A stretch of DNA of 64,000 nt from positions 1 to 64,000 of the forward strand of contig JAEWDF010000080.1 of NCBI GenBank assembly GCA_023390245.1, in the 5' to 3' direction. A program made the translations under genes and the position numbers. Position 1 is the first letter of the stretch, and each line of letters starts with the position of its first letter. The DNA comes from Pseudomonadota bacterium. GTDB lineage: Bacteria > Pseudomonadota > Alphaproteobacteria > Caulobacterales > Caulobacteraceae. Below are positions 53,246 through 62,467 of the stretch, piece by piece. The notes under the pieces are model-generated. The model had not been told where the DNA came from and ran no database searches. It saw only the letters and a program-made list of their open reading frames with translations.

Positions 53246-54169
53246 ATGCGCCTCGCCTTCATGGGTACCCCCGAATTCGCCGTTCCGTCGCTGGCCGAGC
53301 TGATCGCCTCGGGCCACGAGATCGTCGCCGTCTATTCCCAGCCGCCGCGTCCGAAGGGCCGGGGCCGGAAGCTGACGCCGTCGCCCGTCCACGCCTTCGC
53401 CGACAGCATGGGCCTGCCGGTCTTCACGCCGGACTCCATGAAGGCGGCCGAAGCGATCGAGATCTTCGAAAGCCTGGACCTGGACGCCGCCTGCGTCGTC
53501 GCCTACGGCCAGATCCTGAAGCCCGAGGTGCTGGCCGCGCCGCGCCTGGGCTGTTTCAACCTTCACGGCTCGCTGCTGCCGCGCTGGCGGGGCGCCGCGC
53601 CGATCCAGCGGGCGATCATGGCCGGCGACGCCCGGACCGGCGTGCAGATCATGCGGATGAGCGAAGGGCTGGACGAGGGGCCGATCCTGCTCAGCGAAAT
53701 CATGGACATCCGCGCCGACGACACCGCCGGCAGCCTGTCGGAGCGCATGGCCCATGTCGGCGCGGCCCTCTGGTCCCGCGCCTTGGCGGCGATCGAACGC
53801 GGCGCCGCGACCGAGACAACGCAGACGGGCGAACCGACCTACGCCAGGAAGATCACCCCCGCCGAGGCCCGCATCGACTGGACCCGCCCGGCCGTCGAGG
53901 TCGACGCCCATATCCGCGGCCTCTCGCCCTTTCCCGGCGCCTGGTTCGAGGCGCCGTCGGACCAGGGGCCCGTCCGCATCAAGGCGCTGCTGTCGGCCGT
54001 GGCCGACGGCGCCGGCGCGCCGGGAACGGTGCTGGACGGCGACCTGACGGTCGCCTGCGGCGCGGGCGCGGTGCGCCTGGTCCGCGTCCAACGCGAAGGC
54101 CGGGCGGCGCAATCGGCCGAGGAGATGCTGCGCGGCTTTCCCCTGCCGGCGGGGACGGTGCTCGGCTGA
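53246..54169 (+). CDS. fmt: Methionyl-tRNA formyltransferase
   Basis: 307 residues. MRLAFMGTPEFAVPSL, KGRGRKLTPSPV, the formyl-binding HGSLLPRWRGAAPIQRAI, and C-terminal YARKITPAEARIDW plus VRIKALL. Formylates initiator Met-tRNA. The ATG at 53246 is preferred over the GTG at 53240. It overlaps truA by 1 bp. Confidence 0.96.
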   Translation: MRLAFMGTPEFAVPSLAELIASGHEIVAVYSQPPRPKGRGRKLTPSPVHAFADSMGLPVFTPDSMKAAEAIEIFESLDLDAACVVAYGQILKPEVLAAPRLGCFNLHGSLLPRWRGAAPIQRAIMAGDARTGVQIMRMSEGLDEGPILLSEIMDIRADDTAGSLSERMAHVGAALWSRALAAIERGAATETTQTGEPTYARKITPAEARIDWTRPAVEVDAHIRGLSPFPGAWFEAPSDQGPVRIKALLSAVADGAGAPGTVLDGDLTVACGAGAVRLVRVQREGRAAQSAEEMLRGFPLPAGTVLG

Positions 54170-54912
54170 TGCCGCGCTACAAGCTGACCATCGAATACGA
54201 CGGCACGGCCTACAACGGCTTCCAGGCCCAGGACGGCCAGCCGACGGTGCAGGGCGCGCTGGAGACGGCCGTCCACGCCTTTTCGGGCGAGCGCATCCGC
54301 ATCGCCGCCGCCGGCCGCACCGACACCGGCGTCCATGCGCTGGAACAGGTGATCCACGCCGACCTGGAGCGCGCCTGGCCCGAGACCACCATCCTCAACG
54401 CCATGAACGCCCATCTGGTGAACGAGGATGTCTGCGTCCTGTCGGTCGAGCCCGCGCCCGATCCCGACTGGCACGCGCGTTTCTCCGCCACCGGCCGGGC
54501 GTATCTCTACCGCATCCTGAACCGTCGGCCCCAGCCGGTGCTGGAGCGCGACCGCGTCTGGCACATCAAGAAGCCGCTGGACGCCGAGGCCATGCATCAG
54601 GCCGCCCAAGTCCTGGTCGGGCATCACGACTTCACCACCTTCCGCGACGTGGGCTGCCAGTCGAAATCGCCGGTGAAGACGCTGGACGTCGCCCGTGTGA
54701 CGCGCTTCGGCGAGGAGGTGCATCTGGTGTTCCAAGCGCGCAGCTTCCTGCACCGCCAGGTCCGCTCGATGGCCGGCACCCTGGTCGAAGTCGGTCTGGG
54801 CCGCTGGAGCGCGCACGACGTGAAGCGCGCGCTGGAGGCGAAGGACCGCGCCGCCTGCGGTCCGGTCGCGCCGTCGGCGGGGCTCTATCTTTCGGGCGTC
54901 CGTTACGACTGA
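54169..54912 (+). CDS. truA: tRNA pseudouridine synthase A
   Basis: 247 residues. YDGTAYNGFQAQ, the catalytic Asp in GRTDTGVHALEQV, HDFTTFRDVGCQ and QARSFLHRQVRSMAGTLVEVGLG. Makes pseudouridine 38-40 in tRNA anticodon arms. Last of the def-fmt-truA group; a terminator follows. Confidence 0.96.
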   Translation: MPRYKLTIEYDGTAYNGFQAQDGQPTVQGALETAVHAFSGERIRIAAAGRTDTGVHALEQVIHADLERAWPETTILNAMNAHLVNEDVCVLSVEPAPDPDWHARFSATGRAYLYRILNRRPQPVLERDRVWHIKKPLDAEAMHQAAQVLVGHHDFTTFRDVGCQSKSPVKTLDVARVTRFGEEVHLVFQARSFLHRQVRSMAGTLVEVGLGRWSAHDVKRALEAKDRAACGPVAPSAGLYLSGVRYD

Positions 54913-54918
54913 AAACGG

Positions 54919-54941
54919 TCCTCCCCCTGAACGGGGGAGGA
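54919..54941. terminator. Bidirectional hairpin between truA and fabB
   Basis: TCCTCCCC and GGGGAGGA pair around CTGAACG, with GAAAA on the left and ATTT on the right. It separates two convergent stops (54912 and 54950). Confidence 0.7.
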
Positions 54942-54949
54942 TTTCACGA

Positions 54950-56167
54950 TCAGACCTTCGACAGGATCAGCGTTCCGTTAGTGCCGCCGAAGCCGAAGCT
55001 ATTCGACATCACCGTGGTCAGTTCGCCGTCCTTGCGCTCGCGCAGGATCGGCATCCCTTCGAAGGCCGGGTCCAGGGTCTCGATGTGGGCGCTCTCGGCC
55101 GCGAAGCCGTCCTGCATCATCAGCAGGCAGTAGATCGCCTCCTGCGCGCCCGCAGCGCCCAGGCTGTGGCCCGTCAGCGACTTGGTCGAGGAGATCATCG
55201 GCATGTCGTCGCCGAACACCGCGCGCACCGCCTCCATCTCCTTGGCGTCGCCGACCGGCGTCGAGGTGCCGTGCGGGTTCAGATAGTCGATCTTGCGGCC
55301 GCCGGCCTGTTCCAGCGCGATCTTCATGCAGCGCTGGGCGCCCTCGCCGGACGGGGCCACCATGTCGTAGCCGTCGGCGTTGGCGCCATAGCCGACCACC
55401 TCGGCGATGATGTTGGCGCCGCGCGCCCTGGCCCGCTCGTATTCCTCCAGCACCACCATGCCGGCGCCGCCGGCGATGACGAAGCCGTCGCGGTCCTTGT
55501 CATAGGCGCGCGAAGCGACCGAGGGCGTGTCGTTGAAGTTGGACGACATGGCGCCCATGGCGTCGAACATGTTGGACATGGACCAGTCGATGTCCTCGCA
55601 GCCGCCGGCGAAGACCACGTCCTGCTTGCCCCACTGGATCTGCTCGGCCGCCGCCCCGATGCAGTGGGCGGACGTCGCGCAGGCCGAGCTGATCGAATAG
55701 TTGACGCCGCGCATCTGGAACCAGGTCGACAGCACCGCCGAGGGACCGCTGGCCATGGCCTTGGGCACGGCGAAGGGGCCCACGCGCTTGGGCGAGCCCT
55801 TCTCCATCGTGGTCTGGGCCGCCTGCAGGATGACCTGGGTCGAGGGACCGCCCTCGCCCACGATCAGGCCGATGCGGTCGTCGCGGATCTCCTCGGCCGT
55901 CATGCCGGAGGATTTCAGCGCCTCCTCGAAGGCGATGTGGGCCCAGGCCGTGCCATTGGCCAGAAAGCGCGCGGCGCGCCGATCGACCAGTTCCTCCCAC
56001 GGGCCGATCCGGGGCGGCGCCCAGACCTGGCTGCGGAAGCCGTACTTGGCGTGGTCAGGGGCGTGGACGACGCCCGAGCGGGCCTCACGCAGGGATTGGG
56101 TCACTTCCTCGGCGCCGTGGCCGATGGAGGAGACGACGCCAAGGCCAGTGACGACGACGCGACGCAT
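54950..56167 (-). CDS. fabB: 3-oxoacyl-ACP synthase I
   Basis: A 405-residue condensing enzyme of unsaturated and saturated fatty acid elongation. Catalytic Cys in SISSACATSAHCIG, His in NPHGTSTPVGD and GHSLGAAGA, C-terminal NSFGFGGTNGTLIL. Located directly after fabA on the same strand, which identifies it as FabB rather than FabF. Confidence 0.95.
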   Translation of the reverse strand: MRRVVVTGLGVVSSIGHGAEEVTQSLREARSGVVHAPDHAKYGFRSQVWAPPRIGPWEELVDRRAARFLANGTAWAHIAFEEALKSSGMTAEEIRDDRIGLIVGEGGPSTQVILQAAQTTMEKGSPKRVGPFAVPKAMASGPSAVLSTWFQMRGVNYSISSACATSAHCIGAAAEQIQWGKQDVVFAGGCEDIDWSMSNMFDAMGAMSSNFNDTPSVASRAYDKDRDGFVIAGGAGMVVLEEYERARARGANIIAEVVGYGANADGYDMVAPSGEGAQRCMKIALEQAGGRKIDYLNPHGTSTPVGDAKEMEAVRAVFGDDMPMISSTKSLTGHSLGAAGAQEAIYCLLMMQDGFAAESAHIETLDPAFEGMPILRERKDGELTTVMSNSFGFGGTNGTLILSKV

Positions 56168-56236
56168 GGATGATCCTTCTTTCCTCTGCGGCTCCTCCGG
56201 AGCCGGCCGCTGGAACTGCGGCTCTATATAGGGGCT

Positions 56237-56770
56237 TCAGCCGCCGGCCGCTTCGTCCTTGGCCCCGAACAGGCCGACCCGCATGTCGTTGCAGGTGTAG
56301 ATCACCTGGCCGTCAGCCTCCAGCACGCCGTCGGCGATGCCCATGACCAGCTTGCGGTTGATGACCCGCTTCAGGTCGATCTTGTAGACGACCTTCTTGA
56401 CGTCGGGCGTCACCTGGCCGGTGAACTTCACGTCGCCGACGCCCAGGGCGCGGCCGCGTCCCGGCCCGCCGATCCAGCCCAGGTAGAAGCCGACCAGCTG
56501 CCACATGGCGTCCAGGCCCAGGCAGCCCGGCATCACCGGGTCGCCGATGAAGTGGCACTGGAAGAACCAGAGGTCCGGATGGATGTCGAGTTCCGCCTCG
56601 ACATAGCCCTTGCCGTGGGCGCCGCCGTCCGCGTTGATCTGGGTGATGCGGTCGAACATCAGCATCGGCGGGGCCGGCAGTTGGGCGTTGCCGGGTCCGA
56701 ACAGCTCGCCGCGCCCGGAGGCGAGCAGGGCCTCGTGATCGAAGGACGAGGGATATTTCGACTGGGTCAA
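56237..56770 (-). CDS. fabA: 3-hydroxydecanoyl-ACP dehydratase/isomerase
   Basis: 177 residues, hotdog fold. The catalytic His is in FFQCHFIGDPVMPGCLGLDAMWQ, in part, and the second domain half is VKFTGQVTPDVKKVVYKIDLKRV. Introduces the cis double bond in fatty acid synthesis. First gene of fabA-fabB; 69 bp upstream lies the end of the SH3 gene. Confidence 0.95.
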   Translation of the reverse strand: MTQSKYPSSFDHEALLASGRGELFGPGNAQLPAPPMLMFDRITQINADGGAHGKGYVEAELDIHPDLWFFQCHFIGDPVMPGCLGLDAMWQLVGFYLGWIGGPGRGRALGVGDVKFTGQVTPDVKKVVYKIDLKRVINRKLVMGIADGVLEADGQVIYTCNDMRVGLFGAKDEAAGG

Positions 56771-56838
56771 GGCGGTTCCGTTCCGTCAGCTGTCGCGGCC
56801 GGGTTACACGAGCCCGCCGCTTCGCTCAACAGAGAGGC

Positions 56839-57402
56839 TTATCCGACGCGTCCGGTTCCGGCCGGCCTGTTGGCGTTGCACAGGGCCCTTTGCTGCGCGC
56901 CGAACAGGGCCCGCTGAGGAACCCAGCCGCGCAGACGACGCGCCCGCACCTCGCACCAGCCGTCCTCGCACGCCTCCAGGACGATGATGGAGCGGGGCTG
57001 AAGCCGCGCCCGCACGGCCGAGGCCTCGGCCCTGCCCGCGCGGATCATCACCTCCTGACCCGAGGCGTTGAAGCCGTAGCGGCGGCCCGAGGCGACGGTG
57101 CGGTGGATCCAGGCCACGGCGCCGTCCGGATCGCAGACCTTGCGCCACTCGCTGGTCTCGGCGATCACCTGCACCGGCAGGCCGGCGGCGTGATATTCCC
57201 ACAGGATCGGATAATCGAGGCCCGGTCCCTGGCGCGCCCGCACATGCGACGACTTCAGCGATATCCAGCGCGGCACGTCCAGCCCGGTCGGCGTGGGCCG
57301 CCCGTCGGGCATGGCCTGGGCGGCGGCCGCCATCAGGGCCAGCGCCAGGACGCCCGCGACGCGGCCGGACCTTTTGAAGATGAAGCCGCCTTTGCTAGAC
57401 AC
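56839..57402 (-). CDS. Secreted SH3-domain protein
   Basis: 187 residues from the GTG at 57402; the long upstream frame is the antisense of the dehydrogenase gene. Signal peptide VAGVLALALMAAAAQA. Two bacterial SH3-like units: SLKSSHVRARQGPGLDYPILWEY with WRKVCDPDGAVAWIHR, and IRAGRAEASAVRARLQPRSIIVLEACEDGWCEVRARRLRGWVPQ in part. Probably a periplasmic cell-wall-associated protein. It is divergent from the dehydrogenase at 57467. Confidence 0.85.
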   Translation of the reverse strand: MSSKGGFIFKRSGRVAGVLALALMAAAAQAMPDGRPTPTGLDVPRWISLKSSHVRARQGPGLDYPILWEYHAAGLPVQVIAETSEWRKVCDPDGAVAWIHRTVASGRRYGFNASGQEVMIRAGRAEASAVRARLQPRSIIVLEACEDGWCEVRARRLRGWVPQRALFGAQQRALCNANRPAGTGRVG

Positions 57403-57466
57403 CGATTGACCCGTCGCGCGCGGGCTCCGATCCCTCTGTATCGCCGCCCGAAATCCAAGGTCCCGA

Positions 57467-58453
57467 ATGTCCGCCCGCAAGCTTAAGGTCGTATTAACCA
57501 GACGCCTGCCCGACGCCGTCGAGACGCGGATGCGCGAGCTCTTCGACGCCGAGCTGAACCTGACCGACACGCCGATGGACCGGGCGGCCCTGGAGGCGGC
57601 CGTCCGGCGCGCCGATGTCCTGGTCCCCACCATCACCGACGCCGTCGACGCCGACCTGGTCGCGGCCGCCGGCGAACAGCTGAAGATGATCGCCAACTTC
57701 GGCGCCGGCGTGGACCATATCGACATCGAGGCCGCCGTCGGGCGCGGGATCATCGTCACCAACACCCCCGGCGTGCTGACCGAGGACACCGCCGACCTGG
57801 CCATGGCCCTGATCCTGGCCGTCAGCCGGCGCATGGTCGAAGGCGCCCAGGTGGTGGCCGAGGGCCGGTTCGAGGGCTGGGCCCCGACCTGGATGTGCGG
57901 CCGCAAGCTGTGGGGCAAGCGGCTGGGGATCGTCGGCATGGGCCGCATCGGCCAGGCCCTGGCCCGCCGCGCCCGGGCCTTCGGCCTGCAGGTCCACTAT
58001 CACAACCGCAAGCCCGTCCCGGCCCTGGTCGAGGAGGAGCTCGGCGCCACCTACTGGGACGACCTGGACCAGATGCTGTCGCGCATGGACCTGATCTCGC
58101 TGAACTGTCCGGCGACGCGGGAGACGCACCATCTGATGGACGCGACGCGCCTGGCCCGGCTCCAGCCGCACGCCATCCTGGTCAACACCGCGCGCGGCGA
58201 ACTGATCGACGAAGCGGCCCTGGCCCGGGCGGTCGAGCGGCGCGCCATCGCCGGCGCCGGCCTGGACGTGTTCGAGCAGGAGCCGGCCATCCACCCCGGC
58301 CTGCTGGGCCATCCCAATGTCGTCCTCCTGCCCCACCTCGGCTCCGCCACCCTGGAGGCGCGCCAGGACATGGGCGACCGCGTCATCGCCAACATCCTGA
58401 CCTTCCAGAACGGCCACCGCCCGCCCGACCGGGTCATCCCGGCGATGCTCTAA
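57467..58453 (+). CDS. D-2-hydroxyacid dehydrogenase (glyoxylate/hydroxypyruvate reductase type)
   Basis: 328 residues. Rossmann motif LGIVGMGRIGQALARRA, catalytic Arg in NTARGELIDE, Glu in DVFEQEP and His in LLPHLGSATLEAR. Uses NAD(P)H on glyoxylate or a related 2-oxoacid. Its last 4 bp overlap the convergent moeB-like stop. Confidence 0.9.
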   Translation: MSARKLKVVLTRRLPDAVETRMRELFDAELNLTDTPMDRAALEAAVRRADVLVPTITDAVDADLVAAAGEQLKMIANFGAGVDHIDIEAAVGRGIIVTNTPGVLTEDTADLAMALILAVSRRMVEGAQVVAEGRFEGWAPTWMCGRKLWGKRLGIVGMGRIGQALARRARAFGLQVHYHNRKPVPALVEEELGATYWDDLDQMLSRMDLISLNCPATRETHHLMDATRLARLQPHAILVNTARGELIDEAALARAVERRAIAGAGLDVFEQEPAIHPGLLGHPNVVLLPHLGSATLEARQDMGDRVIANILTFQNGHRPPDRVIPAML

Positions 58454-59184
58454 CCGCAGACCGGACAGTCCGGGTCCGCGGCGACGGCCACCGTGCGCGC
58501 CCGGCCGTTCAACCCGTCGTAGATCAGCAATCGGCCCTCCAGCGGCGCGCCCGCGCCCGTGATGACCTTGATCGCCTCCAGCGCGGCCATCGATCCGATC
58601 ACACCGGCCAGGGCGCCCACCACGCCCACGCGGGCGCAGGTCTCCGGATCGGTCGGCGCGTCCGGGACCAGGCAGCGATAGCACGGCCGGCCGGTGAACA
58701 CGCCGACCTGCCCCCCCCAGCGCCCCAGGGCGCCCGACACCAGGGGCCGGCCGGCCGCGACGCAGGCGGCGGCGACCGCATGGCGCGTGGCGAAGTCGTC
58801 GGTCCCGTCCAGCACCAGGTCGAAGGCCGAAACGCGGGCCACGGCGTTCTCCGGCGTGATCCGCTCGGCGAACGGCTCGACCGCGACATGCGGGTTGAGC
58901 GCCGCCAGCCGCGCCGCGGCGGCCTTGACCTTGGCCCGGCCGATGTCGGCGGTATCGAACAGGACCTGACGCTGCAGGTTGGACAGGGCGACGACGTCGT
59001 CATCGACCAGACCCAGCGTCCCGACGCCCGCCGCCGCCAGGTACAGCGCCGCCGGCGCCCCGACGCCCCCGGCGCCGACGATCAGCACGCGCGCCCGCTT
59101 CAGCGCCTGCTGCCCCGGCCCGCCGATCTCGGACAGGACCAGGTGCCGCGCATAGCGTTCGACTTCGTCTTCGGTGAAGGACAT
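58450..59184 (-). CDS. moeB: MoeB/ThiF/HesA-family adenylyltransferase
   Basis: 244 residues from the ATG at 59184 (AGGGG in front; another ATG 9 bp up). ATP site VLIVGAGGVGAPAALYLAAAG, DDDVVALSNLQRQVLF, catalytic-Asp region DLVLDGTDDFATRH, and zinc cysteines CYRC and CPVC. Activates the C-terminus of a MoaD- or ThiS-type carrier. No rhodanese domain, so it is the short form. Confidence 0.85.
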   Translation of the reverse strand: MSFTEDEVERYARHLVLSEIGGPGQQALKRARVLIVGAGGVGAPAALYLAAAGVGTLGLVDDDVVALSNLQRQVLFDTADIGRAKVKAAAARLAALNPHVAVEPFAERITPENAVARVSAFDLVLDGTDDFATRHAVAAACVAAGRPLVSGALGRWGGQVGVFTGRPCYRCLVPDAPTDPETCARVGVVGALAGVIGSMAALEAIKVITGAGAPLEGRLLIYDGLNGRARTVAVAADPDCPVCG

Positions 59185-59228
59185 GCCCCTCATCTAGCGA
59201 CGCCGGACCGGCGGCGCGAGGGCGCCAG

Positions 59229-59639
59229 TCAGGGCGCGACGGCCATGGAGCGCCCGGCGTCGACCAGCAGCCGCTCCGCGCGTCCCCCCGCGCCCGCGTC
59301 GTTCAGGCCGTCGGCCAGGAAGGCCTCGATGTCCCGCGTCGCCTCCAGGCGCGCCATCGCCCAGTCCGGAAACAGCCGCGCCTCCACCGGCCGATCGGCC
59401 AGGATGCGCAGGTTGCGGTGGCGGCGATCCGCCGCCAGGCGCGCCATCAGCCGATCCACGTCGACCCGCGCGCCCTCGACGACCTGGAGGAAACGGCCGC
59501 CATGGCGCAGCAGCACGCCGGTCAGGTGATCGCGCCGATTGTTCCGGTCCGATACGCCGATGATGTCGATGAGCGGCATGAGCCCGTCCGCCGCGGCGCC
59601 CTCGGCGTCGCTGACATACACGATGCGAAACAGACTCAT
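59229..59639 (-). CDS. BLUF-domain blue-light photoreceptor
   Basis: 136 residues from the ATG at 59639. Canonical BLUF: Tyr8 in RIVYVSDA, Asn33/Asn34 in DRNNRRDHLTG, Gln52 in FLQVVEG, ADRRHRNLRIL, and Trp93/Met95 in FPDWAMA. A short helical C-terminus without an output domain follows, so it signals by protein contact. A paralogue lies just upstream on the same strand. Confidence 0.9.
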   Translation of the reverse strand: MSLFRIVYVSDAEGAAADGLMPLIDIIGVSDRNNRRDHLTGVLLRHGGRFLQVVEGARVDVDRLMARLAADRRHRNLRILADRPVEARLFPDWAMARLEATRDIEAFLADGLNDAGAGGRAERLLVDAGRSMAVAP

Positions 59640-59745
59640 GGGAACTCTTGCACTGGGGAAACTCACTGAACCCTCGGTGAGGGATAGCCCGCCCTAGCAG
59701 GTTCGCGGTTAACAGAAGCCTTTGCCGGTTTTCCGGGGGCCGCCG

Positions 59746-60147
59746 TCAGGCCGCGTGTCGCGGCGCCTCGGCGCCCAGGATCCTCTCCAGCGTCTCGACC
59801 GGGATGTCGCTCAGCCGCCGGCCCCTCAGGGGGGTGTCGGCCGCCCCGCCGGGAACGACGCACAGCCGCGCCGGCTCCGTCAGGCGGCGCTGGGCCACCG
59901 GCCGGTCGGACAGGATCCGCAGGCCGGCGCGGCGCGGGTCCGACTTCAACCGCCCGATCAGCCGGTCCAGGTCGACGCGCGCGCCCTCGACCATCTGCAC
60001 CGCCTCTCCCTCGTGGATCAGCAGGGCGGCGGTGATCTCGTCGCGGCGGTTGTTGTGGTGGGCCGCGCCCAGGATTTCCGCGATCGCGGACATTGTCTGA
60101 CCGGCGCCATCGATGATTTCACTCAGGATTACCGCTCGGTACAGCAA
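59746..60147 (-). CDS. Degenerate BLUF-domain protein lacking the key Tyr
   Basis: 133 residues from a TTG with GGAAAGAAAA upstream. BLUF-like throughout: HHNNRRDEITAALL (Asn33), EAVQMVEGARVDLDRL (Gln51), SDPRRAGLRILSDRPVAQRRL. The N-terminal strand reads RAVILSEI where the paralogue has RIVYVSDA, so the photoactive Tyr is Ile, and the Trp/Met strand is gone. It may bind flavin without normal photochemistry or act only as a partner. The C-terminal 35 residues are unrelated to the paralogue. Confidence 0.82.
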   Translation of the reverse strand: MLYRAVILSEIIDGAGQTMSAIAEILGAAHHNNRRDEITAALLIHEGEAVQMVEGARVDLDRLIGRLKSDPRRAGLRILSDRPVAQRRLTEPARLCVVPGGAADTPLRGRRLSDIPVETLERILGAEAPRHAA

Positions 60148-60281
60148 TTTTCTTTCCAGTGAGACCGTTTACATAGGCTTTTAACTACGCCATTTAACGA
60201 TAACAATGGTATAAATATGACTTCCGACGACGCGAGGTCGACGCCCTTGATGCGCCTTCCTCCCCGGGCCATCTGGGCGGG

Positions 60282-60854
60282 ATGACCCAGAACCCGACAT
60301 CCCAGGCCTCCGCCTTTCCCGGCTGGCATGGCACCACCATCCTGGCGGTGCGCCGGAACGGCCGCACCGTCATCGCCGGCGACGGCCAGGTCTCTATGGG
60401 GCCGACCATCGTCAAGGGCGCGGCGCGCAAGGTGCGCACCCTGGCCGGAGGCAAGGTGCTGGCCGGCTTCGCCGGCGCCACGGCCGACGCCTTCACCCTG
60501 ATCGAGCGCCTGGAGGCCAAGCTGGAGCAGTATCCCGACCAGCTGGCGCGCGCCTGCGTCGACCTGGCCAAGGACTGGCGCACCGACCGCTACCTGCGCC
60601 GGCTGGAGGCCATGCTGCTGGTGGCGGACAAGGCGTCGATCTTCACCGTCACCGGTGTCGGCGACGTGCTGGAGCCGGAACACGGCGTCGCCGCCGTCGG
60701 CTCGGGCGGCAACTTCGCCCTGTCGGCCGCCCGCGCCCTGATCGAGGAGACCGACCTGGACGCCGAACAGATCGCCCGCAAGGCCATGAAGATCGCCGCC
60801 GACGTCTGCGTCTACACCAACGGCAACCTGACGGTGGAGACGCTTGAAGTTTAA
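60282..60854 (+). CDS. hslV: ATP-dependent protease peptidase subunit HslV
   Basis: 190 residues. The catalytic N-terminal Thr of the mature protein is in WHGTTILAVRR (about residue 18), so a leader must be removed. IAGDGQVSMGPTIVKG, GFAGATADAFTLIERLE, AVGSGGNFALSAARAL are family signatures. It works with HslU, which is not adjacent on either side here. A GCGGCG/CGCCGC hairpin follows the stop (about 60867-60890). Confidence 0.94.
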   Translation: MTQNPTSQASAFPGWHGTTILAVRRNGRTVIAGDGQVSMGPTIVKGAARKVRTLAGGKVLAGFAGATADAFTLIERLEAKLEQYPDQLARACVDLAKDWRTDRYLRRLEAMLLVADKASIFTVTGVGDVLEPEHGVAAVGSGGNFALSAARALIEETDLDAEQIARKAMKIAADVCVYTNGNLTVETLEV

Positions 60855-60969
60855 GCCTTGCTGCGGCGGGCGTCCCGCGCCGCCGCTGGGATGGTCTGAG
60901 TCGTATGGAGGCTCATCAGCGTCTAGGCTGGAGGAGGCGTCGGCGGGCGCATGAAGATCGGGGAGCGCC

Positions 60970-62421
60970 ATGAGCGGATCGAGGCATTTGGCGTTGGCCA
61001 TGGCGGTTCTGTCCATCGGCTTGGCGTCTTCAGTCCTGGCGCAGGCGCCCTCATCCGGCGACCTGATCCGCATCGCGCGGATCGAGCACCACTTGCCGCC
61101 CGCCGTCGTGGTCCCGGGAGTGGAGACGCCGGGCCGAACCCTTGCGGCGGCCATGACCGACGCCGGCGTCCCCGGCCTAAGCATGGCCGTTATCCGCAAC
61201 GGCCGTATCGCCTGGACCCGGCAATACGGGGTCGCGCGGACGGACGGCGAGCCGGTCGGCCCACATACCCGCTTCCAGGCCGGATCGATCAGCAAGTCAA
61301 TCACGGCGCTGGGCGCCATGGCTGCGGTCGGCAGCGGCGACCTGTCGCTGGACGAAGATGTGAACGCCAGGCTGAAAAGCTGGCGGCTGCCGATCGAGGA
61401 CGCTGCGGTCGGCGCGCCGGTGACGCTGGCCGCCCTGCTGTCTCACACCGCTGGCGTGACGGTTCACGGATTCCCCGGCTATCGCCAGGATGAGACGATC
61501 CCCACGCTCCGGCAGGTGCTGGAAGGGACGCCTCCCTCCAATACAGCGGCCGTACGTGCGACCACGAGGCCAGGCGAGGCCTGGCTTTATTCGGGTGGCG
61601 GTTATGAAGTGATCCAACAACTGGTCGAGGACGTCACTGGCGCGGCGTTTGAGGTCTGGATGGCGCGACAGGTGTTCATTCCTCTGGGAATGACGAACAG
61701 CGGTTACGAGCAGCGGGTAAGGCTGGACGATCACGCCATGGCCCACGATGCACGCGGCCATGTGGTCGAGGCCGGCCCCTACATCTATCCCGAGCAGGCC
61801 GCTGCGGGGCTATGGACGACGCCGGAGGATCTGGCGGTGGCCCTGATTGCGGTGCAGCGCGCCCTATCGGGCGAGAAAGGCGAGGCGGCGCAGGCGTTGG
61901 CGCAGAGGATGCTGGCGGAGGTCAAGCCTGGCCGCGCCCTCGGGTTCGATGTCGGCGGCGAGACAGGTGGGCGATGGTTCAGCAAGAGCGGCGACACCGA
62001 GGGCTTTGGCGCCTTCGCGGTCGCCTTCGAAAGCGGCGACGGGGCTGTGGTGATGGCCAACGGCGCCAATGGTGCGTCCTTGGCCCAGGACGTGGTGCGC
62101 AGCATCGCTTCGGCCTACGGCTGGGACGCCTTCCAGCCGCGCGAGCGCTCTGTCACATCCCTGACCCCCGAACAGGCGGCGCGACTCGAAGGGCGTTACC
62201 GCTACGGTGAATGGGGTGAGTTCAGACTGCAGGTAATGAACGGCCGGTTGATGCTGTCATCGCCGGGCGAGAATCCCGAGCCGGCCTATGCCGCATCGCC
62301 CGACGAGGTGTTTGGATTGAGCCAGGATGCATCTTTCGTCTTCGACCCGGACAGCGCCAGGGCTCAGGGCGGCCATATACAGTTTGGGGCCAGCCGACTG
62401 CCGTTCAGCAGGATCGATTAA
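60970..62421 (+). CDS. Secreted serine hydrolase, beta-lactamase/class C type
   Basis: 483 residues with a signal peptide (LALAMAVLSIGLASSVLAQ). The SxxK motif is in QAGSISKSITALGAM, the Tyr motif in LYSGGGYEVIQQLVED (YSGGGY in place of YxN) and SHTAGVTVHGFPGY precedes it. The C-terminal part (GRYRYGEWGEFRLQVMNGRLML, in part) is the small beta-barrel common in such esterases. It acts in the periplasm on ester or peptide substrates; a true beta-lactamase role is unlikely from the motifs alone. Confidence 0.88.
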   Translation: MSGSRHLALAMAVLSIGLASSVLAQAPSSGDLIRIARIEHHLPPAVVVPGVETPGRTLAAAMTDAGVPGLSMAVIRNGRIAWTRQYGVARTDGEPVGPHTRFQAGSISKSITALGAMAAVGSGDLSLDEDVNARLKSWRLPIEDAAVGAPVTLAALLSHTAGVTVHGFPGYRQDETIPTLRQVLEGTPPSNTAAVRATTRPGEAWLYSGGGYEVIQQLVEDVTGAAFEVWMARQVFIPLGMTNSGYEQRVRLDDHAMAHDARGHVVEAGPYIYPEQAAAGLWTTPEDLAVALIAVQRALSGEKGEAAQALAQRMLAEVKPGRALGFDVGGETGGRWFSKSGDTEGFGAFAVAFESGDGAVVMANGANGASLAQDVVRSIASAYGWDAFQPRERSVTSLTPEQAARLEGRYRYGEWGEFRLQVMNGRLMLSSPGENPEPAYAASPDEVFGLSQDASFVFDPDSARAQGGHIQFGASRLPFSRID

Positions 62422-62467
62422 GGTCGGTCGAGTTGCGAGCGCCCCGTCCTTGGCTTAATCGCCCGCC

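Noticed and set aside
55085..56173. 362-codon plus-strand frame
   Set aside because: Antisense of fabB, whose catalytic motifs are complete.
60970..62421. Antibiotic-resistance beta-lactamase
   Set aside because: SxxK is present, but the second motif is YSGGGY and the C-terminal barrel is esterase-like; resistance is not supported by sequence.
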